A DNA stretch of 64,000 nucleotides. Origin: Timaviella obliquedivisa GSE-PSE-MK23-08B. GTDB lineage: Bacteria; Cyanobacteriota; Cyanobacteriia; Elainellales; Elainellaceae. Positions 35,898 through 43,482 of this stretch are shown piece by piece. The stretch lies in NCBI GenBank assembly GCA_019358855.1, contig JAHHII010000002.1, positions 188,690 through 252,689 on the forward strand. Direction: 5' to 3'. The position numbers were made by a program, and so were the translations under genes. Numbering within the stretch: the stretch's first letter is position 1; each line of letters begins with the position of its first letter. The notes under the pieces are model-generated. The model was not told the origin of the DNA, made no database searches, and saw only the letters and a list, made by a program, of their open reading frames with translations.

Positions 35898-36550
35898 GAT
35901 TGTGCCTGCTGGAGAAGCTGAGAGGGTAAGGAAATTAGATTCTCACCATAGGTTCTGACCAGTCCTTGCCGTCGCAGTTTGCCAATTAGCCGAGTGACGG
36001 TGACTCGGGTTGAGCCGATCGCACTGCCGATTTGGGCATGGGTCAAGGTGAACGGAAGATAGTAGCCTCCTTCACAAGGTTGACCAGATTCTTCAATGAG
36101 CAGAGTCAAAAATCCTAAGAGGCGATCGCTGGTTCGACGCTGCCCTAGAGTACTGAGCCATAAGAGCTTGCGTTGATGCTGATAGCGGAATGCCGCCATC
36201 ACCTCTTCACGAATTTCTGACCGATTTTCTAAATCTTCCCAGTACAACCAAATCACCGCAGTATTATCTACGTGCGCGAAACTCTGAATATTGAAAGGGT
36301 ATTGGGCGATAACTTCAAAGGGCTGAGTAGAACCAATGAATCCCAAAAAAGCTTCTTCTGAATTAAGCCGAGAGCGGCGAGGCGCACTTCCACTAGAACT
36401 AACTTGGGCTTCCCCAACTAGCCTGACAAAGCCCTGATGAACAAGATAAAGTAGCCCCGTTCTTGCCGGAATCTTTTCATCTTTTCTAAAGGTGCGGTAG
36501 CGGTAGTGCTCCTGTGCCCAGTCTAATAACTCGAGCCAGTATCTTGTCAT
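35894..36550 (-). CDS. Crp/Fnr family transcription regulator
   Basis: A 218-residue protein with a cyclic-nucleotide-like beta barrel (residues about 15-105) and a C-terminal winged helix (LTHAQIGSAIGSTRVTVTRLIGKLRRQG, about 170-197). The recognition helix has the STRVTVTR pattern found in NtcA and other cyanobacterial relatives, but the barrel lacks the NtcA-specific sequence I would expect. It also carries an extra Ser/Arg-rich loop (VSSSGSAPRRSRLNSEE). The ligand is unknown. The ATG is at 36548-36550. Confidence 0.82.
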   Translation of the reverse strand: MTRYWLELLDWAQEHYRYRTFRKDEKIPARTGLLYLVHQGFVRLVGEAQVSSSGSAPRRSRLNSEEAFLGFIGSTQPFEVIAQYPFNIQSFAHVDNTAVIWLYWEDLENRSEIREEVMAAFRYQHQRKLLWLSTLGQRRTSDRLLGFLTLLIEESGQPCEGGYYLPFTLTHAQIGSAIGSTRVTVTRLIGKLRRQGLVRTYGENLISLPSQLLQQAQS

Positions 36551-36848
36551 TGCTGAAGGTTTAGTGGAGATAGGACTTCGGTGTTCAGTCTACAAGTAAC
36601 TTCATAATAAATAGAAAACTTAAAATCAAAAAAATAGAGTAGACCTAAACGCCAGAAACCTTAGATGCAGTGCAATGGAGCATTCCAGCATAAACCTAGG
36701 CAAGTAGATGCTACTTAAAGCACCAAGGTATAGGACAATATCAAGAACTTAAAGTATGAGCCGTGAATAGTCTCGCAGCAATATATCACAGCCCAATCGC
36801 TATGCAAAGATAATTCTTGGAAAACCTAGAAAAAGTTGCTTGAGTTTG
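36551..36848. other. Spacer upstream of the Crp/Fnr gene
   Basis: About 300 AT-rich bases presumably holding the promoter of the regulator. I see no reading frame or strong hairpin. The ~158-bp palindromic repeat begins right after it. Confidence 0.35.
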
Positions 36849-37006
36849 GGCGTTGCTGAATTGTAGTATGAAAATCCGGTTCCCCTGCCCTCTTAGGGAA
36901 GGGGCTAGGGGTTAGGTTGAGTCGGCAGCGAGATAGACCTCTCCCCCAACCCCTCTCCTGAAGGAAAGGGGCTTTGAGCAGATTCATACTCTCATTCAGC
37001 AATGCC
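36849..37006. repeat. Palindromic MITE-like repeat, copy 1
   Basis: Ends GGCGTTGCTGAAT (36849-36861) and ATTCAGCAATGCC (36994-37006) are inverted repeats with one difference in 13. The inside is itself palindromic, with C-rich and G-rich blocks (CCCCTGCCCTCTTAGGG; CTAGGGGTTAGG; CCCCAACCCCTCTCC). Two more copies lie at 55307-55509 and 57281-57442. No protein is encoded, so movement would need a transposase supplied elsewhere. Confidence 0.8.
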
Positions 37007-37210
37007 TGAGTTTGTACTTCTGCTCTTAAGTCTTTTAATTCTTGAGCTTTTTCATCAAAAACGTTTCCCTCAAGTGATGTAGACAATTGACGCAGAATTG
37101 GCGGGTATCCCTCCTCAGGAGCATCGGATTAACGGTTTAAGTTTTATTACGATAGGAGTAGCAAAAGTGAACATGAAATTGCTTGGGAGATGGAAAGGGA
37201 GATGGAGAGT

Positions 37211-38335
37211 ATGAATGGTAATTTGCGAGTCGGCAACTTATTTGGGATTCCTTTTTATATCAATCTGTCCTGGTTCTTGGTGCTGGGGTTGGTAACTTGG
37301 GACTATGGCAACGAGTTGGGGTTTTCGTTCCCTCAGTTGGGTGGCTCGGCATGGATTTTGGGTTTGGCGGCGGCTTTAATGCTGTTTGCCTCGGTGTTAG
37401 CCCATGAGTTAGGGCATAGCTTTGTGGCAATTCGGCAAGGTATTCCAGTAAACTCTATTACGCTATTTATTTTTGGTGGATTGGCAAGTTTGGGGGAGGA
37501 GTCTAAAACGCCGGGTGATGCGTTTTGGGTGGCGATCGCCGGTCCTTTGGTCAGCCTTATCCTTTTTGGTATCCTCACTTTGGTCAGTCTTTTTGGAGGA
37601 ATTACAGGCGCACCTGCGGCAATTGTAAGCCTCGTGGCTTCGATTAACTTAGCGTTGGCATTGTTTAATTTGCTGCCGGGGTTGCCGTTGGATGGGGGCA
37701 ATGCGTTAAAGGCGATCGTTTGGAAGGTTACGGGCAAACCTTATAAGGGTCTTGCTTTTGCTAGCAAGGCGGGGCAATTTTTAGGCTGGATTGGAATTGG
37801 TCTAGGCTCTTTGTCTTTGCTGGGCATAAGCAACATAGGCAGCTTTTGGACACTGATTGTAGGTTGGTTTTTGCTGCAAAATGCGGGTCGCTCTGCTCAA
37901 GCTGCTAGTGTCCAAGAGCAGTTGAGTGGATTGACCGCTGTTGATGCCATAACGCCTAATAGCCCAGTGGTGTCTGCCGATCTGTCGCTACGTGAGTTTG
38001 CCAATGGTCATGTAATCGGGAATCCTATGAACTGGAAAAAATACCTGGTGACTGATGCTGATGGAAAGTTGCTAGGAGAGATCGCTGTAGATGCCATGAA
38101 TGCGATCCCAACAAACGATTGGTGGAACGTCCAGGTTAAAACGTTAATTCAACCAACTGAACAACTGGTGACTGTTGCCGCAGACTTACCGTTACTAGAA
38201 GTGGTGACGTTACTAGAAGAACAGCATGTGCCAAATCTGGCGGTACTGAAAGATAACGTTTTGATGGGTTTACTGGAAAAAGACTCGATTATCAAGCTCT
38301 TGCAGAAACGCTTTGAGGAAAAAGCAGAGGCATAG
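37211..38335 (+). CDS. Site-2 protease family metalloprotease with C-terminal CBS-like region
   Basis: A 374-residue intramembrane protease. The zinc motif HELGH lies in a membrane helix (SVLAHELGHSF, residues 65-69 for the two histidines), and the third ligand segment is LLPGLPLDGGNAL. About six hydrophobic helices precede a soluble C-terminal part (about 235-374) that resembles a CBS pair (LTAVDAITPNSPVVSADLSL, LPLLEVVTLLEEQHVPNLAV). Rhomboid-like regulated proteolysis of a membrane-bound factor is the family role; the target is unknown. The ATG at 37211 has GGAG five bases upstream; upstream in-frame ATGs at 37190 and 37202 are less likely. Confidence 0.88.
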   Translation: MNGNLRVGNLFGIPFYINLSWFLVLGLVTWDYGNELGFSFPQLGGSAWILGLAAALMLFASVLAHELGHSFVAIRQGIPVNSITLFIFGGLASLGEESKTPGDAFWVAIAGPLVSLILFGILTLVSLFGGITGAPAAIVSLVASINLALALFNLLPGLPLDGGNALKAIVWKVTGKPYKGLAFASKAGQFLGWIGIGLGSLSLLGISNIGSFWTLIVGWFLLQNAGRSAQAASVQEQLSGLTAVDAITPNSPVVSADLSLREFANGHVIGNPMNWKKYLVTDADGKLLGEIAVDAMNAIPTNDWWNVQVKTLIQPTEQLVTVAADLPLLEVVTLLEEQHVPNLAVLKDNVLMGLLEKDSIIKLLQKRFEEKAEA

Positions 38336-38338
38336 GTG

Positions 38339-38368
38339 CTTAATCTTCTAGCACTTAATCTTCTAGCA
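38339..38368. repeat. 15-bp tandem duplication at the 3' end of ribBA
   Basis: CTTAATCTTCTAGCA occurs twice in a row (38339-38353, 38354-38368). The right-hand unit contains the last codons (LED) and the stop of ribBA on the minus strand; the left unit repeats them beyond the stop. Confidence 0.85.
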
Positions 38369-40058
38369 TATGTCTAGAAAATACGTAGATGCGCTGGGTT
38401 TCTAGGTGAGTACAAACTTCTGAAGGGCGGATGAAGTTGGGATGGGGATCAAGCCGGAAAATCTGGCGATCGAGCTGTACCTGTAAATTGGTCAGAGGGT
38501 CGCTACCGGGGGAAATTAAAAACTCGATTTGAGCCACCGAATCCCATGAAGCTAGGGTGTCGAGAATTTGGGCGATCGCCATCACCTGAGGATTCTCTAA
38601 CTCTCGATACCAGTTTGGCAAGACGACTTGGGATGAGTCGAACCCTAGATGAAAAGTCAGAGAGGATTTGCCGAACAGGGCAACGGCAAGCGATCGCGCT
38701 TCCTCTTGCAACCAGAACCCCTGCGCCTTACCCAAGTGCCGAATCTTTTCTAAGCGCTCATAGCGATCGGTCACTGATAACGGGTCGTCTTGCCACTGAA
38801 TGGCAATCGTTACCAGATAAGTGCTGAGCAATAAATGACCTAGTTTTTCTGCTTTTGTCGTTAGATATTCGGCGTTGTATTCCGTGGCTTCAATGAGCAA
38901 GGGGACGCGATCGACCAGGTCTAGCCCATAGCCCTTTAAGCCTGCAATCTTGCGAGGATTATTAGTGATCAGACAAAACTGTCGCACACCCAGGTCAATT
39001 AAAATCTGCGCGCCCATACCATAGTTGCGTTGGTCAGCCGGAAATCCGAGGCGTTCGTTCGCTTCGACTGTATCTAGCCCCAAATCTTGCAGCGAATATG
39101 CCTTGAGCTTGTTAACTAAGCCAATTCCACGCCCCTCTTGCCGCAAATAAACTACGACTCCCTGCCCCGCGTTCTCAATCATTTTCAGAGCCGACTGAAG
39201 CTGCCCTCGACAATCACAGCGCAGAGAACCCAGCGCGTCTCCGGTCAGGCACTCTGAGTGCATTCGCACCATAATACTTTGGTTGTTAAACGTTGTAGGG
39301 TCGCCTTTAACAATGGCGATATGTTCAGAATTGTCTAGCAAATTGCGGTAGGCGTAAACCTGGAAGTGCCCAAACATAGAAGGCAGATTTGCCACGGCTT
39401 CGCGCTGCACAAAGCGCTCGTGCTGGAGCCGATAGCGAATTAGGTCGGCAATATTAATGATTTTGAGGTTGTGAGTTTTGGCATACACCATCAATTCTGG
39501 TAGTCGTGCCATAGAGCCATCGGGGTTTTGGATTTCGCAAATGACCCCTGCTGGATATAGCCCTGCTAGCCGCGCTAGATCAACGCCTGCTTCTGTGTGT
39601 CCGGCTCGTTTTAGAACGCCGCCCTCTTTGGCTCTGAGGGGAAAAATATGCCCTGGACGACGTAAATCGCTGGGCTTGGTATTGGGATTGAGGGTGAGTT
39701 GAATGGTGCGGGAGCGATCGTCGGCAGAGATGCCTGTCGAAACGCCCAGGTGAAGTGCGCCATCAATGCTGACGGTAAAGGCGGTTTCTTCGTTGCTATC
39801 TTCAAAGGCGCGGCTGTTGACCATGAGGGGCAGGTCTAACTCGTCGAGACGATCGCCTGTCATGGCTAAGCAAATTAATCCTCTGGCTTCGACTGCCATA
39901 AAGTTAATCATGTCTGGCGTGGCAAACTGTGCTGCACAAATTACATCGCCTTCGTTTTCGCGGTTTTCATCATCCACTACAACCAGGGCACGCCCTGCTT
40001 TGAGGTCTGTCAGTGCGGATTCAATAGAGTCAAATTCAAAGGGGAGAGAGGATTCCAC
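38355..40058 (-). CDS. ribBA: Riboflavin synthesis bifunctional enzyme RibBA with C-terminal extension
   Basis: A 567-residue protein. The RibB domain (3,4-dihydroxy-2-butanone 4-phosphate synthase) shows VVVDDENRENEGDVI and RRPGHIFPLRAKEGGVLKRAGHTEA. The RibA domain (GTP cyclohydrolase II) shows VRMHSECLTGDALGSLRCDCRGQL, the zinc cysteines, with RQEGRGIGL and NERLGFPADQRNYG. After about residue 415 a 150-residue extension of unknown role follows (for example ERLEKIRHLGKAQGFWLQEE). The start is GTG. A 15-bp duplication lies at the stop codon. Confidence 0.94.
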   Translation of the reverse strand: MESSLPFEFDSIESALTDLKAGRALVVVDDENRENEGDVICAAQFATPDMINFMAVEARGLICLAMTGDRLDELDLPLMVNSRAFEDSNEETAFTVSIDGALHLGVSTGISADDRSRTIQLTLNPNTKPSDLRRPGHIFPLRAKEGGVLKRAGHTEAGVDLARLAGLYPAGVICEIQNPDGSMARLPELMVYAKTHNLKIINIADLIRYRLQHERFVQREAVANLPSMFGHFQVYAYRNLLDNSEHIAIVKGDPTTFNNQSIMVRMHSECLTGDALGSLRCDCRGQLQSALKMIENAGQGVVVYLRQEGRGIGLVNKLKAYSLQDLGLDTVEANERLGFPADQRNYGMGAQILIDLGVRQFCLITNNPRKIAGLKGYGLDLVDRVPLLIEATEYNAEYLTTKAEKLGHLLLSTYLVTIAIQWQDDPLSVTDRYERLEKIRHLGKAQGFWLQEEARSLAVALFGKSSLTFHLGFDSSQVVLPNWYRELENPQVMAIAQILDTLASWDSVAQIEFLISPGSDPLTNLQVQLDRQIFRLDPHPNFIRPSEVCTHLETQRIYVFSRHMLED

Positions 40059-40398
40059 GGGATTCGTTATTAATGTGAAGAGAATTGAGGTGAAGAGAGA
40101 CGGAATAGAGGTCGAGAGGAGCAGGCTACGTTAGTTCTGAGAGTGATGCAAAGTTTCTTAATGCTTTGATTCTTATGGTAGCTTGCAAGGGGTGAAGGAA
40201 CGATGGATAAAGATGAGCGATGATCTGAAAGTGGCTATATTTGTTACCTCTACACCAGAGAGTTTGAGATTACAATCTGCATCACTAAGGAGCAGCGATC
40301 GCCATAATTTTGATGGATTTGATGAATTTGATGGATAGGTTTGATCAAGATGATCTATCGTGTGGTTACGAAATTAATTCTTAAAGTGAGTAAGCATC
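40059..40398. other. Divergent spacer between ribBA and argC
   Basis: About 340 bases with the two promoters. I looked for an FMN riboswitch in front of ribBA and did not find its conserved core. A short tandem repeat of TTTGATGGA-type 9-mers, three units, lies at 40309-40335 in the argC leader. Nothing else stands out. Confidence 0.4.
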
Positions 40399-41457
40399 AT
40401 GGGTGATTCGGCGCGCGTGCCAGTCGGAATTGTAGGAGCATCGGGTTACGGCGGTGTGCAACTGGTGCGGTTGTTGTTAGATCATCCGGAGGTAGAGATT
40501 GTTTATTTGGGAGGCGAATCGAGCGCGGGCAAGCCATTTACAGACATTTATCCCCACTTGGCGCAGCAGACAAAGCTAACAGTTGAGACGATCGACCTGG
40601 AGAAAATTGGCGATCGTTGTCAAGCAGTTTTCCTCTCTTTGCCCAACGGACTCGCCTGCGATATGGCTCCAACTTTGCTCAAAAAAGGCTGCAAAGTGCT
40701 GGATCTATCCGCCGATTATCGCTTTGAAAATCTCTCGACGTATGAAAGCTGGTACAGCAAAACCCGCAGCGATCGAGAAGTGGCAGAAACAGCGGTTTAT
40801 GGATTGCCCGAACTCTATCGCAGCCGCATTGCCGAGGCGCAACTCATTGGTTGTCCGGGCTGCTACCCAACTGCTAGCCTGTTGGCGCTGTCGCCTTTGT
40901 TGAAGCAAGGTTTAATTCTTTCAGAGTCGGCGATTATTGATGCTAAATCAGGAGCATCGGGCGGCGGACGGCAGGCGAAAACTAACTTGCTGTTGGCAGA
41001 GGCGGATCAGTCTTTGGGGGCTTACAACGTAGCGCGCCATCGTCATACTCCCGAAATTGAGCAGGTTTGTAGCGACTTAGCAGGACATGAAGTTCAGGTG
41101 CAGTTCACGCCCCATATGATTCCGATGGTGCGGGGTATTTTAGCGACTGTCTACGCTAATCTGCGCGATCCGGGCTTGGTACGGGATGATTTGCTAACGA
41201 TTTATCAGGCGTTTTACCGAAATTCGCCTTGGGTGAAGCTGTTGCCTAGTGGCACTTTTCCACAGACTAAATGGGCTTGTGGGACTAATAATTGCTACAT
41301 CGGTATTGAGGTTGATCCTCGGACTGCCAGAGTCATTGTCATCTCGGCGATCGACAATTTGCTGAAGGGACAGGCAGGACAGGCGGTGCAGTGTTTGAAC
41401 ATCATGATGGGCTGGGATGAAACGCTAGGATTGCCGAAGATGGGCTTTTATCCTTAG
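40399..41457 (+). CDS. argC: N-acetyl-gamma-glutamyl-phosphate reductase
   Basis: A 352-residue NADPH enzyme for the third step of arginine synthesis, reducing acetylglutamyl phosphate to the semialdehyde. The dinucleotide site is [18 protein letters not shown], the active cysteine lies in [12 protein letters not shown], and [21 protein letters not shown] and the final [11 protein letters not shown] are family marks. The ATG at 40399 gives the expected N-terminus. It is a single gene, as is usual for arg genes in cyanobacteria. Confidence 0.95.
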   Translation: MGDSARVPVGIVGASGYGGVQLVRLLLDHPEVEIVYLGGESSAGKPFTDIYPHLAQQTKLTVETIDLEKIGDRCQAVFLSLPNGLACDMAPTLLKKGCKVLDLSADYRFENLSTYESWYSKTRSDREVAETAVYGLPELYRSRIAEAQLIGCPGCYPTASLLALSPLLKQGLILSESAIIDAKSGASGGGRQAKTNLLLAEADQSLGAYNVARHRHTPEIEQVCSDLAGHEVQVQFTPHMIPMVRGILATVYANLRDPGLVRDDLLTIYQAFYRNSPWVKLLPSGTFPQTKWACGTNNCYIGIEVDPRTARVIVISAIDNLLKGQAGQAVQCLNIMMGWDETLGLPKMGFYP

Positions 41458-41472
41458 CGATCGCTCTACCAA

Positions 41473-42078
41473 CTATTGCTTTATGGACACTTGCCAAATT
41501 TTTCCAACTTGCTTGAGTTCAAATCCCTGACAGCTTTCTAAAAAAACGCGGGATTTATTCTGAATGCCGAGAACATCTAAAAAGTGTTTAAGTGGCTTTC
41601 CATACTGTTTCTGAAATTCATTCAGCAAACTTGTAAACTCGGCATATCTGGTTACTGTTTCGGATGTCTGAGTCTTGAGGATCTTTAGTAGGGCTTTTTC
41701 TAACTGTTGTCTAGAACGAATACTAGGAGCGGCTTGGTCAGATTGCCCATTTGGCGTAGATGGACAGGTAGGTGAAGGACTAGAGAACACTGAACTGAGT
41801 TTAGGAGGAATGAAAAGGCAAATATAAGCTTCCTTTTTTTCTGCCGATTGGTGAATGACAAACTCTCCAGGATGGTCAGTGAATAGATCGCTGGTTTGCT
41901 GCCCAAGCTGATGGTGATTAACTAACTGAGTTAGCGTAAACCCATAAGTCTCTTGAAATTTTCTGGATAGCCATGAGAGTTGAACCCATTGATTTGAGGT
42001 TAGCTGCTGGTGTTTCTGAATTAGAGTTTTAATACCGCTTAAGCATTCTTCTAAAGGTAGAATATTGGGCTGTGGCGG
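41473..42078 (-). pseudogene. C-terminal LOTUS/OST-HTH-like region cut off by an in-frame TAG
   Basis: Directly after the TAG at 42079-42081 that ends the NYN gene, the same frame continues without another stop to 41473, about 200 codons. The first part (LEECLSGIKTLIQKHQQL, LSWLSRKFQETYGFTLTQL) and the second (LEKALLKILKTQTSETVTRY, LLNEFQKQYGKPLKHFLDVLG, FELKQVGKIWQVSI) each look like an OST-HTH/LOTUS RNA-binding domain. NYN proteins often carry these. Either the gene is broken, the TAG is read through, or the base is a sequencing error. A GTG at 41788-41790 could start a short second product. Confidence 0.7.
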
Positions 42079-42561
42079 CTAGGGCTGGTGATTAAAAGTT
42101 TGACCCGTTGAAAGATTAGTGACATGCAGAGATTCTGGTTGCCTACGGACTGTATAAGCGCTTAATCCGTGCATCCGAAGCGTATTGCAGAGATGAGCAA
42201 GATCGCTATCTGAGGAACAAACCAGTACTTCTTTCACGTTGGGATAAGGGACAAATAGCGAGGAGCCGATCGCCGTCATTTTCATGTCTGCACTATTTTT
42301 TCCGGCAGGTACATGAATCATCTGATACCCGCGATCGTTCAATTCTGCATCTTGTTGGCAGCTGATGGTTCGCCAATTGGCAAAAGCAATTTTGATCTGG
42401 AGGGGATGCTTGCAGCAGGTTTGAAGAAATCTTTCTTCATTTAGATCTAACTTAATATTTTCGAGATCGAGCAGTAGAATCGCGATCGCCTGTCTCTGGC
42501 TTTGTCCTACATTCCAATCATCTGGGGCGATCGAAGGTTGAATGACTCTTAGAATCGACAC
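42079..42561 (-). CDS. NYN domain putative RNase (LabA/DUF88-like)
   Basis: A 160-residue PIN-like NYN domain. Acidic residues in the expected places are AILLLDLENIKLD (first Asp), NSADMKMTAIG (the conserved N-x-x-D), and VCSSDSDLAHLCNTLRMHG (the SSDSD loop). These would hold the metal for RNA cleavage. The start is a GTG at 42559-42561. The frame ends at a TAG, after which matching C-terminal domains continue in the same frame, so this is probably the N-terminal part of a longer protein. It lies downstream of the two-component block. Confidence 0.78.
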   Translation of the reverse strand: MSILRVIQPSIAPDDWNVGQSQRQAIAILLLDLENIKLDLNEERFLQTCCKHPLQIKIAFANWRTISCQQDAELNDRGYQMIHVPAGKNSADMKMTAIGSSLFVPYPNVKEVLVCSSDSDLAHLCNTLRMHGLSAYTVRRQPESLHVTNLSTGQTFNHQP

Positions 42562-42608
42562 GTTTAGGACAACCTCATGAGGATGTTGTCCTTATGAATT
42601 CCCTATTC

Positions 42609-42629
42609 AAGTCTCAAACTAACTTTTCA
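42609..42629 (+). repeat. 21-bp direct repeat, left copy
   Basis: A perfect 21-base sequence (from AAGTCTCAAACT to CTTTTCA) identical to 47935-47955. The two copies bracket the four signalling genes. Bases on either side of the copies differ, so the match is exactly 21. Confidence 0.85.
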
Positions 42630-42678
42630 AAAAGGCAGCCCTATTCAGTTCCCTTTAACGTTAGGGCTGGATCGGCAC

Positions 42679-43071
42679 TTATTTTGCAGTTAGAAGATGC
42701 TTCAATTGGTGAGCCAAAACTTCTAGTCCGGCATCTTTGGCAAAATAGCTATCTGCATCCGGGCAAATTTCCTTGCCGCTGACGGCTAACTCGTTAGCAC
42801 TCATATAGGCTGTAACTAGAACAATGAGAGGGGGTTGTGGCAGGATTTTTCTCAGGCGAGCCACAACCTCCATGCCATCTGCGTATGTTTCATGGCGGGC
42901 TGTTGGAAGAGAGAGGTCAATTAGCAAAGCATCATATTGATCTAGCATCTCGGCTTGCCACAGGAATGTGGCGATCGATTGATAAACGACCACCGAAAAA
43001 TCCTGTCGGAGAAAGCGCTTTACCGTCAAACACCAGTGCGGGTCATCGTCTAAGATAGCTAGCTTGTACAT
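42679..43071 (-). CDS. Stand-alone response regulator receiver
   Basis: A 130-residue receiver domain without an output domain. The acidic pocket is LAILDDDPHW, the phosphoryl acceptor is the Asp in ALLIDLSLPT, and the conserved Thr and Lys are in VLVTAYMS and SYFAKD. It is the last gene of a run of four signalling genes on the minus strand and follows the previous receiver gene after six bases. It probably acts by protein contact, taking phosphate from one of the two kinases upstream. Confidence 0.9.
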   Translation of the reverse strand: MYKLAILDDDPHWCLTVKRFLRQDFSVVVYQSIATFLWQAEMLDQYDALLIDLSLPTARHETYADGMEVVARLRKILPQPPLIVLVTAYMSANELAVSGKEICPDADSYFAKDAGLEVLAHQLKHLLTAK

Positions 43072-43077
43072 CTTGAC

Positions 43078-43470
43078 TCAATTTCTCCTCTGCTTAAGCT
43101 GGGACATGATCTCTAAAAAAGCCTCATAGTCTGTAATAGGCTTGAGATAGCAATAGTCGGCTTTAGATTGGATCAACAGTGTCTTCTGCTCAGTAGGCAG
43201 ACAGTAAGCAGTAACCACAATGATGGGGAGTTCGTGACACCAAGCCTTTAGATGGCATGAGAGCATAGCACCATCAACTTTTTGCCCTTTCCATGAAACT
43301 CCAGGCAAGTTGATATCCATAATCACCAGGTCTACAGTTTCGGCTTCGCAACGACGAAAAATTTCGGCAGGGTCGCAGGTAATCGTTACTTGATGCCCGC
43401 CCAGGCGTTCCAGCAGTCTAGCCGTTCCGACTGCCAGCAGATGATCATCTTCAACCAACAAGACTTGCAA
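43078..43470 (-). CDS. Stand-alone response regulator receiver
   Basis: A 130-residue receiver with VLLVEDDHLL (acidic pair), LVIMDINLPG (phosphoryl acceptor), IIVVTAYCLP (Thr) and YCYLKPI (Lys). A loop after the acceptor, GVSWKGQKVDGAML, is longer than in most receivers. The start is a TTG at 43468-43470 behind an AGAGG. It is placed between the GAF kinase and the second receiver and is likely phosphorylated by one of them. Confidence 0.9.
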   Translation of the reverse strand: MQVLLVEDDHLLAVGTARLLERLGGHQVTITCDPAEIFRRCEAETVDLVIMDINLPGVSWKGQKVDGAMLSCHLKAWCHELPIIVVTAYCLPTEQKTLLIQSKADYCYLKPITDYEAFLEIMSQLKQRRN

Positions 43471-43482
43471 AGGCTTGACCTC

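Noticed and set aside
40059-40200. Possible FMN riboswitch upstream of ribBA
   Set aside because: The conserved riboswitch core was not seen, and no six-arm fold could be drawn.
41700-41906. Minus-strand frame of 68 codons within the NYN/LOTUS region
   Set aside because: It is an out-of-frame shadow; the frame continuous with the NYN gene carries the domain-like sequence.
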